Part shown: in pieces, positions 8,430 to 14,499 of the stretch
Layout: each line of letters begins with the position of its first letter
How positions within the stretch are numbered: the stretch's first letter is position 1
The notes under the pieces: generated by a model
What the model saw: only the letters and a program-made list of their open reading frames with translations
Databases searched by the model: none
What the model was told of the DNA's origin: nothing
Translations under genes and position numbers: made by a program
Source of the DNA: an uncultured Mycoplasmatota bacterium
Lineage (GTDB): Bacteria > Bacillota_I > Bacilli_A > RF39 > UBA660
DNA length: 23,677 bases
NCBI GenBank assembly: GCA_900542735.1
Contig: UQOS01000017.1
Coordinates: 1-23,677 of the forward strand
Reading direction: 5' to 3'

Positions 8430-8796
8430 ATTTAGCTTTTCTTTTATTAATTCCTATCATACTACCCAACATCGAAGACATAATAAGAATAAAATAATAA
8501 ATAATAGATTTTATATTAACACCTTTATCATATGCTAAATAGCTAACTACAAATAATAAAATAATTACTTCTAATCCAATTTTTAAACCCTCTAGCCAAC
8601 CTTTTTTACTTGCTTTACTACCAATATAAATTCCTCCAACTAGCATAGAAATAGCGACAATAAATAATTTCATATAGTTATTAACCTGATTTCCTACAAT
8701 ATTAAAATAATATAAAAGAGAAAGAATTGTATTTAAAACCAAAATGGGAATTAAAATATAAATTAAACTTTTTAAATATTTCACTACATCATTCAT
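8428..8796 (-). CDS. TIGR04086 (YrzE-like) family membrane protein
   Basis: The 122-aa product has four predicted membrane helices (about 11-31, 42-60, 70-88 and 97-115) and a short basic tail. The segment GGIYIGSKASKKGWLEGLKIG, with the late MLGSMIGIN, matches the TIGR04086/DUF3792 pattern. Function is unknown. In B. subtilis the homologue yrzE lies between yajC and yrbG, and here the gene is divergent from a YrbG-like gene, which supports the call. The start has AGGTGATATT before ATG. It shares a 73-bp divergent promoter region with the next gene. Confidence 0.85.
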   Translation of the reverse strand: MNDVVKYLKSLIYILIPILVLNTILSLLYYFNIVGNQVNNYMKLFIVAISMLVGGIYIGSKASKKGWLEGLKIGLEVIILLFVVSYLAYDKGVNIKSIIYYFILIMSSMLGSMIGINKRKAK

Positions 8797-8869
8797 AATA
8801 TCACCTAATAAACTCTATGAAAATGAATATTTTTTTATACCATAATCCATAATATAGATAGGTGATAAC

Positions 8870-9529
8870 ATGGACTATATCATTGTGTTAGAAAGAACGG
8901 TTCTTTTTTATGTAATTATTACTTTTCTTTATCGTTTTATGGGAAAAAGAGAAGTGGGACAATTAGGAATTGTAGACTTAATAGTTTCTATATTAATAGC
9001 AGAATTAGCAGCAATTTCTATTGATAATCGTGAAGAAAGTGTTTTCTTATCGATTATTCCAATTATTGTTTTGGTACTTATTCAGATTGTAATGAGTTAT
9101 ATTTCTTTAAAAAATGCTAAAGTAAGAGATGCTTTTGATGGTACTCCATCTGTTATGATCAATAGGGGAGTAGTAAATTTTAAAGAAATGGTAAGACAGC
9201 GTTATAATTTAGATGATTTGTTAACGCAACTAAGAGAGCAACATATTAGAACGATAGAAGAAGTAGACTACGCTATTTTAGAGTCTAGTGGGAAACTAAG
9301 TGTCTTTCAAAAAGAAAATAATAAATTTGGTGATTACCCATTGCCACTTATTTTAGATGGCGTGATACAACCTGAAACGCTAACTCAGATTAAAAAGAGT
9401 AAAACTTGGATCGAAAGAACTTTAAAAGATTACCAAGTAAAAATAGAAGATGTTTTTTATGCTTTTTATAAAAATAAAGGTTTATATATTATTAAAAAGA
9501 GTGATTTAGACAAAGAAAAAGAGGCATGA
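8870..9529 (+). CDS. DUF421 (YetF/YrbG-like) membrane protein
   Basis: The 219-aa product has three N-terminal membrane helices (about 6-22, 32-50 and 58-80). The family block RFMGKREVGQLGIVDLIVS (22-40) spans the first loop. The cytoplasmic domain carries NLDDLLTQLREQ and EVDYAILESSGKLSV (131-145). This is the B. subtilis YetF/YdfS/YrbG family; members have been linked to spore or membrane properties, but the molecular role is unclear. Start: AGGTGATAAC before ATG. The stop TGA lies in the loop of a small hairpin that acts as a terminator for the opposite strand. No T-run follows on the plus strand until 9807, so its transcript probably runs antisense across the kinase remnant. Confidence 0.88.
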   Translation: MDYIIVLERTVLFYVIITFLYRFMGKREVGQLGIVDLIVSILIAELAAISIDNREESVFLSIIPIIVLVLIQIVMSYISLKNAKVRDAFDGTPSVMINRGVVNFKEMVRQRYNLDDLLTQLREQHIRTIEEVDYAILESSGKLSVFQKENNKFGDYPLPLILDGVIQPETLTQIKKSKTWIERTLKDYQVKIEDVFYAFYKNKGLYIIKKSDLDKEKEA

Positions 9530-9535
9530 GCCTCT
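9515..9535 (-). terminator. Minus-strand terminator for the response-regulator unit
   Basis: AGAGGC (9520-9525) and GCCTCT (9530-9535) form a tight 6-bp stem with a 4-nt loop. On the minus strand the stem is followed by TTTTTCTTT. It overlaps the end of the plus-strand DUF421 gene. On the plus strand no T-run follows, so the direction is clear. Confidence 0.6.
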
Positions 9536-9538
9536 AAT

Positions 9539-9574
9539 AATAGTTACTATAGGTGAGAGTAAGCAGTAACTATT
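9539..9574. repeat. 10-bp inverted repeat
   Basis: AATAGTTACT (9539-9548) and AGTAACTATT (9565-9574) are perfectly complementary across a 16-nt loop containing AGGTGAGAG. There is no adjacent T-run. It may be a transcript 3' structure or an operator-like site. Confidence 0.5.
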
Positions 9575-9587
9575 TATGAAAATTTCT

Positions 9588-9630
9588 TTTCACATAAACC
9601 ATCATACATATAAAATGTGAAATTTATGTG
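9588..9630. repeat. Mutually exclusive inverted repeats in the DUF421-kinase remnant gap
   Basis: One arm reading TTTCACATAAA can pair either with ATGTGAAA (8 bp) or with the adjacent TTTATGTG (8 bp, through CACATAAA). Both pairings use the same bases, so only one can form at a time. It lies just beyond the kinase remnant's stop, in a gap of about 115 nt that otherwise holds nothing recognisable. Confidence 0.4.
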
Positions 9631-9644
9631 TAATTTTAATAAAA

Positions 9645-9779
9645 TTAATGATTTATTTTAAAATAGAAAGTAGTACCTTTATTTTTAGTAGAAGAAACAC
9701 CATATTCAAATTGATGTAATTCTAAAATCTGTTTCACAATGAGCGTGTAAGGAATTCTGTGTAAATGATATCTAACCAT
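9645..9779 (-). pseudogene. 3' remnant of a sensor histidine kinase
   Basis: A 44-codon minus-strand frame (ATG 9777-9779 to TAA 9645-9647) encodes LIVKQILELHQFEYGV followed by STKNKGTTFYFKI. This is the extreme C-terminus of a histidine-kinase ATPase domain: the helix after the G2 box and the last strand, as in IVKQILELHGG...GKGTTF.F.. Nothing upstream in any minus-strand frame back to the response regulator shows an H-box, N-box or DxGxG. The frame stays open, but only with AT-rich noise. The gene lies directly downstream of a response regulator on the same strand, exactly where its cognate kinase is expected. I read it as the stump left by a large internal deletion. Confidence 0.75.
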
Positions 9780-9786
9780 GATAGAT

Positions 9787-9812
9787 AGGAACTTTATATA
9801 GGTTCCTTTTTT
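9787..9812 (+). terminator. Plus-strand terminator, probable end of the DUF421 transcript
   Basis: AGGAAC (9787-9792) and GTTCCT (9802-9807) form a 6-bp stem with a 9-nt loop and six T (9807-9812). The only plus-strand gene upstream is the DUF421 gene, about 260 nt away. Confidence 0.55.
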
Positions 9813-9844
9813 GTTATTTAAATAATAACATATAATATTAAATA

Positions 9845-10552
9845 CTACTTTTTAGTATTTTCTTCTTTGATTTCAAATTTATAACCGATTCCTCTAACAG
9901 TAATAATTAAATCACGATATTTTCCTAAATTATTTCTTAACATTTTTACATGAGTATCAATCGTTCTATCATCTCCAAAAAAGTCATAACCCCAAATAGA
10001 AGAGAGTAGGGATTCACGAGATATAGCTACATTTTTATTCTTAATAAAGTAAGTTAAAATTTCAAACTCTTTTGGCGTAACTTTTACTTCTTTATCATCA
10101 ATTTTAATTGTGTATCCTTTAAAATCAACTTTTAAATCCTGATATTCAAACACATCTAATTCTTGATTACTTCGTTTCGTAATGGCTTTAATTCTAGCAA
10201 TCAACTCTTTTGGTGAAAAAGGTTTCGTTAAATAATCATCAACACCTAATTCAAAGCCTAATAATTTATCATATTCTTCACTTCTAGCTGATAAAATAAT
10301 GGTCGGGATATTTTTAATCTTTTTAATTTCTTTATAGGTAGAAAAACCATCTAATTTTGGCATCATAATATCTAAAACAATCACATTAATTTTATTTGTT
10401 TCAATAATATCTAATGCCATTTCACCATCTTCAGCTTCAAAGATATGGTATCCTTCAGATATTGCGTATTCTTTTACTACATCACGAATTAGTTTTTCAT
10501 CATCAACTATTAAAATACATTCATAAATTTCCTCCCTGACATTATTATACAT
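9845..10552 (-). CDS. OmpR/PhoB-family response regulator, probably damaged at its 5' end
   Basis: The frame gives a receiver domain (ILIVDDE with D17/D18, VLDIMMP with phospho-acceptor D61, LSAR with S88, LTKPFSP with K110) and a winged-helix DNA-binding domain (about 135-232, with RTIDTHVKMLRNNLG and TVRGIGYKF). It is full length and intact from ILIVDDE onward. The start is abnormal. The only in-frame ATG (10552) lies upstream of a strong AGGGAGG site (10537-10531) and overlaps a TATAAT box (10549-10544). The ATG properly spaced 6 nt after AGGGAGG (10524-10522) is in another frame and reads MNVF then stop. Adding one base in the following TTTT run would give MNVFLIVDDE. With the kinase reduced to a stump downstream, this looks like a decaying two-component system. 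An assembly error in the T run is the alternative. Confidence 0.8.
   Translation of the reverse strand: MYNNVREEIYECILIVDDEKLIRDVVKEYAISEGYHIFEAEDGEMALDIIETNKINVIVLDIMMPKLDGFSTYKEIKKIKNIPTIILSARSEEYDKLLGFELGVDDYLTKPFSPKELIARIKAITKRSNQELDVFEYQDLKVDFKGYTIKIDDKEVKVTPKEFEILTYFIKNKNVAISRESLLSSIWGYDFFGDDRTIDTHVKMLRNNLGKYRDLIITVRGIGYKFEIKEENTKK
10544..10549 (-). promoter_or_regulatory. -10 box for the response-regulator gene
   Basis: A consensus TATAAT on the minus strand lies just after the terminator of the upstream gene and 7 nt before AGGGAGG. No well-spaced -35 is visible. Its position means the ATG at 10552 would not be in the mRNA. Confidence 0.5.
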
Positions 10553-10573
10553 AATTTTGTGAAAAACAAGTGA

Positions 10574-10598
10574 AAAAAGTAGCGTTATGCTACTTTTT
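10574..10598 (-). terminator. Terminator after the 526-aa coiled-coil gene
   Basis: AAAAAGTAGC (10574-10583) and GCTACTTTTT (10589-10598) form a 10-bp stem with a 5-nt loop that holds the TAA stop (10585-10587). On the minus strand six T follow. The stem could also work on the plus strand. Confidence 0.85.
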
Positions 10599-12165
10599 GG
10601 TTTGTGTATCGTTTTACTTTTGCATTATTTTTTTCTAGCTGATATTCCATTTCTTTTTTCATTTTTGCTACATCATTTTTGCGTTCTTTTATATTTTCTT
10701 CTAAACGATTTAATTTATCGAGTGCATTCTGATAACTTTCTAAATAACTGCATTCACGATAATTATGCACAAAAGTATAACGAATAGAATCAATTTTATC
10801 TAAATTATTATCAATTACATTTTCTAAATAATTAGTATCACTTGCTGCTTTTTTAATCATATCTTCGTAATCTTTTACATTGTATTCGTAAGAAACTTGT
10901 TTGGTAATAGTAGGAGTCGTCATTTTTATAATCATATCTAAAATAACCAAGTTAGAAATACTATTAACAGCATTATTTTTCATACTTAAATTACGCTTAA
11001 ACATTGCCATTAAGAGGAACAATTGCCATAGAGTATGATCCATTATTTTAGAAATATAATCTACTTTTTCAGTAATAGGTACTTCTTCTTCTAACTTAAT
11101 TTTGATTTCTTCTAACGCTTTATTACTATCAATCATCAAACTTTTGATTTTATCATTCATTTCTTCGATATCTATGATATTATCATTTAATTTTTCCATA
11201 CGTTCGTTATCTATCATCATTTCATCTTTTTTCTCTTGAAGCTTTTCATTTAAAGATTTCTGTTTTTCTTCAATTTCAATCATAGTATCAGTAAGAGAAG
11301 AATATTTTGGATTATCTTTTAATACTTTTTTAAATTCAATTTCTTCTTTACGACGACTTTTATATTCTTCTACTAGATAAATTAAATAGTTATTGGTATC
11401 TGTTAGTGGTATCTTATCATCAAAAGTTTTTTCAAGAGAATCAATTTGTCTTTTAATTTTTTCAACAAGTTTCATTAAAATCTCAATTTCTTTTTCAAGT
11501 TCTACAATTTCTTCTTGACTAACGGTATCTTCAATATTTTTTTCTAATGTATAAATTTCACTATCAATTTTCTTTAATTGAAACTTTTTTTCATTAATAT
11601 CATCTTCTAATACTTGAATAATCTGTTTTTCTAAAAAATTAAGTTCTTTTTCTTCTTTTTGAAGAACGTTTTTTTTATTATCTTCAACATTTCTTTTTCC
11701 AACTGTTTTTGTGCCTTTATAGATAGGAATAAAGGTATTTTCCTCTTTTTCTTCTATGATAGGAGGGGTACCTTTTTTTATCGTATCAGAATCCTTTTTA
11801 AAATCTAAATCTTTTTCTATTTCTTTTTCTTGAGTAATCTGTTTTTCTACTTCTTTATGATTAAATTTATAAGTAACTTCTATAGAATCCTTTTTGATTT
11901 TGTTAATAGATTCTTTCATGTTCCCATTCTTTTTCTCTATAGTAGGTGCATCTTCTAATAAATCAATTAGTTCTTCTTTTTCCCGTTCTTTTTCTTCTTT
12001 CGTTATCTGAATTATATTCTCTTGTTTTTTAATTTCGTTTTGTTTTTTTAGTTCCTTTTTCTTACTTTCTTCCTCAATCATTTCTTTCTTTTTCTTATTT
12101 CTTTTTAGATTACGGAAAGTAATTTTTCTATCTTTTTTTCCACCTTTAGCACCAATTCCCATCAT
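10585..12165 (-). CDS. Unrecognised 526-aa charged coiled-coil protein
   Basis: I do not recognise this protein. The first ~60 residues are very basic (GGKKDRKITFRNLKRNKKKK). They are followed by Glu/Lys-rich low complexity to ~165 and long heptad-like coiled coils at about 175-250 and 285-370. A helical domain at ~375-450 contains a hydrophobic patch (LWQLFLLMAMFK, NLVILDMIIKM), and a final coiled coil ends in KKEMEYQLEKNN. There is no signal peptide, no ATPase motif and no clear transmembrane helix. The start is ATG with GAGG upstream; a second ATG follows immediately. It stands alone between a terminator and a divergent PAP2 gene. The build would suit a cytoskeletal or DNA/membrane-associated scaffold, but that is inference from composition only. 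Confidence 0.8.
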   Translation of the reverse strand: MMGIGAKGGKKDRKITFRNLKRNKKKKEMIEEESKKKELKKQNEIKKQENIIQITKEEKEREKEELIDLLEDAPTIEKKNGNMKESINKIKKDSIEVTYKFNHKEVEKQITQEKEIEKDLDFKKDSDTIKKGTPPIIEEKEENTFIPIYKGTKTVGKRNVEDNKKNVLQKEEKELNFLEKQIIQVLEDDINEKKFQLKKIDSEIYTLEKNIEDTVSQEEIVELEKEIEILMKLVEKIKRQIDSLEKTFDDKIPLTDTNNYLIYLVEEYKSRRKEEIEFKKVLKDNPKYSSLTDTMIEIEEKQKSLNEKLQEKKDEMMIDNERMEKLNDNIIDIEEMNDKIKSLMIDSNKALEEIKIKLEEEVPITEKVDYISKIMDHTLWQLFLLMAMFKRNLSMKNNAVNSISNLVILDMIIKMTTPTITKQVSYEYNVKDYEDMIKKAASDTNYLENVIDNNLDKIDSIRYTFVHNYRECSYLESYQNALDKLNRLEENIKERKNDVAKMKKEMEYQLEKNNAKVKRYTNQKVA

Positions 12166-12224
12166 TTTATCAGCCTCACTTTATGAAAATTATTATACTA
12201 AAAATATATCATCTAGTAAATATG

Positions 12225-12233
12225 TGATATGAT
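12225..12233 (+). promoter_or_regulatory. Candidate extended -10 promoter for the PAP2 gene
   Basis: TGATATGAT (TG, one base, TATGAT) lies 20 nt before the start codon and 8 nt before the AGGTGAT ribosome site. No good -35 is seen, as is usual for extended -10 promoters. Confidence 0.4.
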
Positions 12234-12252
12234 ATAGATAAGGTGATCTAAA

Positions 12253-12858
12253 ATGAAAAAAACGAACTGTTTATTACTAATTGCTACCATTATATTTTTG
12301 ATTTTATTACTATTAATAGTTTTAAATACTTCTGATTTTATTGATGTTTATAGTAAAAATATTCCTTCTTTTTTTACCTATCCACATGTATCTTCTTTTT
12401 TCTTAGTAGTTACTAATATTATGAGTTTTACTGGTATTATGATTATTTTTTTATTAACTATTTTTTTATTACGAAAGAAGAGTGCCAAAAGAGATATTTT
12501 TATTTATCTTATTGCAATAACTCTTGGCGTATCTTTAAATGCTATTATTAAAATTTTAGTGGGACGAAGTAGACCAATTTCTTCTTATTTAGAAGTAACA
12601 GGGTATAGTTTTCCTAGTGGTCATTCACTTGCTTCTATGATTGTATATGGCTATTTAGTTTTATTAATTAAAAAATATTACCAAGGAAAAAGAGAAAAAT
12701 TATATATTACTTTCTTATTACTAGCTATTTTTCTAACTGGATTTAGTAGAATTTATTTTAATGTTCATTATATTACTGATGTATTAGCAGGGTATAGTTT
12801 AGGAATTATCATACTATGTATTAGTAATTATTTTCTAAATCATAATATTAACAAGTAG
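12253..12858 (+). CDS. PAP2-family membrane phosphatase
   Basis: The 201-aa product has about six membrane helices and the complete three-part PAP2 signature: K100-x6-R107-P108 (KILVGRSRP), PSGH (121-124), and SR(165-166)-x5-H172-x3-D176. It should hydrolyse a lipid phosphate such as undecaprenyl pyrophosphate or phosphatidylglycerol phosphate on the outer face of the membrane. The motif set does not decide the substrate. It faces a SpoVB-like flippase and overlaps it by 11 bp at the 3' ends. A role in lipid-carrier recycling is plausible but inferred. Start: AGGTGAT, then CTAAA before ATG. No terminator is visible between the converging genes. Confidence 0.92.
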   Translation: MKKTNCLLLIATIIFLILLLLIVLNTSDFIDVYSKNIPSFFTYPHVSSFFLVVTNIMSFTGIMIIFLLTIFLLRKKSAKRDIFIYLIAITLGVSLNAIIKILVGRSRPISSYLEVTGYSFPSGHSLASMIVYGYLVLLIKKYYQGKREKLYITFLLLAIFLTGFSRIYFNVHYITDVLAGYSLGIIILCISNYFLNHNINK

Positions 12859-14152
12859 CACTTCTTAATTTCTTTTTTACATGGAAATAGTGACTTGTTG
12901 CTACTAAAATAATATTAATGCTAGAAGCAATAATGAAACTATAGATTCCAATATGTAGTAAAGATAAAAAGTATAATAAAACGGTTTTTAAAATAATACC
13001 AATCATGTTATCTATCATAACATTTTTTGACATATCCATAGCCTGCATCGTAGCAGCAAGAGGAAGTTCAATATAATAAAATAGAAAAGGAATTGCTAAA
13101 TATCTAAGATAGATGCCACCATGGGTTGTGCCATAAAATAGTTTTAAGAAGAAATTAGGAAATAAGAATAAAATAAAAGTAATCGGAATTCCAATTATTA
13201 AAGAAATTAAAATAGCTTGTTTTAATTTTCTTTTAATATAAGAATACTGTTTTAAAGTGTTTGCTTTTGAAATAACAGGTAATAAACTATTTGAGATAGC
13301 TCCTGTAAAAAAGCCAGGTAGTAATAAAAGAGGCATAGAGTATCCAGCCACAATTCCATATTCTAAAGTAATATAACTAATATCATAACCAGCTGCAAGC
13401 ATACCAGAAGTTAATAAAATAGGCTCTAAAAAATAACCAATGTTACCAATTAGTCTAGTATTGGTATTAGGAATAGAAATAGAAAGAATATTTTTAATAT
13501 TATTTTTTTGAGGTTTTATATCTTGCCCAGTGATTTTAATATGTTTTGGCATAAAAATTAATAAAATAATGATACTTGTAAATTCACTAATCATATTTAC
13601 TAAAATTAAAAAACTAACAGCATATACTAAATCAATTTTTATCAAAGTAGGAACTAATATAATCGTTAATACTAGTCTTACAATTTGTTCAATAATGTGA
13701 CTGATTACATGGGGTAACATTTTTTGTTTTCCAAAAAAATAACCTCTCAGCATATTTGACATTGCTTCAAAAGGAAGTACACAACTAATACATAAAATTG
13801 GTAAGTAACATCTACTATCTTTTAATAAGTTTATAGAAATAAAAGATGCCGATAATAAAATAATGGCAATTAAGATAAGATCAAAGATAAGAATAATAGG
13901 AATACTAGAAAATACTAAATTCTTATTATTATATTTATCTTCACTTACTAATTTAGAAACACTAGTGGGTAAACTAAATTGGGATAAAGACATAAATAAA
14001 GAAAAAGTAGGGAAGATTAACATATATAAACTAATTCCTTCTAAACCAATTAATCTTGTATTAATTACTTTAATTACCATACCAAGTATTTTGGTAATAA
14101 AGCCACCAATAATTAAAATAATTGTTGACTTTATAAATTTTTCTTTATTCAC
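12848..14152 (-). CDS. SpoVB/YtgP-like polysaccharide (lipid-linked) flippase, MVF superfamily
   Basis: The 434-aa polytopic membrane protein has about 12-14 helices. Its opening (FIKSTIILIIGGFITKILGM, then RLIGLEGISLYML) and the LLLLPGFFTGAISNSLLPVIS block are typical of the SpoVB/YtgP group, which moves lipid-linked saccharides such as lipid II across the membrane. It is shorter than B. subtilis SpoVB (about 520 aa). Context supports the call: a ComN-like gene is divergent next to it, as spoVB and comN are neighbours in Bacillus. Start: the GTG at 14161 lies inside AGGTGAT. The GTG at 14152, 5 nt beyond that site, gives MNKEKFIKS and is preferred. Sporulation itself cannot be inferred. Confidence 0.85.
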   Translation of the reverse strand: MNKEKFIKSTIILIIGGFITKILGMVIKVINTRLIGLEGISLYMLIFPTFSLFMSLSQFSLPTSVSKLVSEDKYNNKNLVFSSIPIILIFDLILIAIILLSASFISINLLKDSRCYLPILCISCVLPFEAMSNMLRGYFFGKQKMLPHVISHIIEQIVRLVLTIILVPTLIKIDLVYAVSFLILVNMISEFTSIIILLIFMPKHIKITGQDIKPQKNNIKNILSISIPNTNTRLIGNIGYFLEPILLTSGMLAAGYDISYITLEYGIVAGYSMPLLLLPGFFTGAISNSLLPVISKANTLKQYSYIKRKLKQAILISLIIGIPITFILFLFPNFFLKLFYGTTHGGIYLRYLAIPFLFYYIELPLAATMQAMDMSKNVMIDNMIGIILKTVLLYFLSLLHIGIYSFIIASSINIILVATSHYFHVKKKLRSATC

Positions 14153-14240
14153 ATTTATCACCTAATAAATTTATATGTAGTAAAACTGTTTTTTTGAAAT
14201 TCTTTTTCCAAATTGTCTTTCTTAAATAGAAAAAATTGTA

Positions 14241-14246
14241 TATAAT
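14241..14246 (+). promoter_or_regulatory. -10 box for the comN-relA operon
   Basis: A consensus TATAAT lies 12 nt before the AGGTGAT ribosome site. TTTCTT at 14218-14223 gives a 17-bp spacer but is a poor -35. Confidence 0.45.
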
Positions 14247-14266
14247 ATTTAATGGTAGGTGATAGT

Positions 14267-14479
14267 GTGGATATTAGATTTAGATCTCTTGATGAATTAA
14301 AATCGCGTTTAATGCCTGCTTTAAGACTTAGAAAAAGAGAGTTACGAAAACAAAATTCTACAGTAACAGAAGAAGATATTTGGATTTATTTTGCTAGTAA
14401 TTATTGGAAAAATGCTAGTAATTTATCATTAGCAAAAATGGTAAATGATATTTTAAATGAAGAAATCATACTTAAGTAG
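14267..14479 (+). CDS. ComN-like post-transcriptional regulator family protein
   Basis: The 70-aa product has the pattern LMPALRLRKRELRKQ, then VTEEDIWIYF..NYWKN and SLAKMVNDIL. This fits my memory of the small ComN/YrzD family, described in B. subtilis as a post-transcriptional regulator of the comE competence mRNA. The neighbourhood supports it: spoVB-like divergent upstream and relA/dtd downstream, as in Bacillus. Start: the GTG at 14267 is 4 nt after AGGTGA. The in-frame ATG at 14252 lies before that site and is less likely. It is shorter than the Bacillus protein (~98 aa), lacking its C-terminal extension. The relA gene begins 20 nt later. Confidence 0.7.
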   Translation: MDIRFRSLDELKSRLMPALRLRKRELRKQNSTVTEEDIWIYFASNYWKNASNLSLAKMVNDILNEEIILK

Positions 14480-14499
14480 TAATAACTAGGAGTGATCAT

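Noticed and set aside
13863..14165. Plus-strand 100-codon frame inside the SpoVB-like gene
   Set aside because: It is antisense to membrane helices. Its Ile/Lys-rich composition is what the reverse of a hydrophobic AT-rich gene yields.
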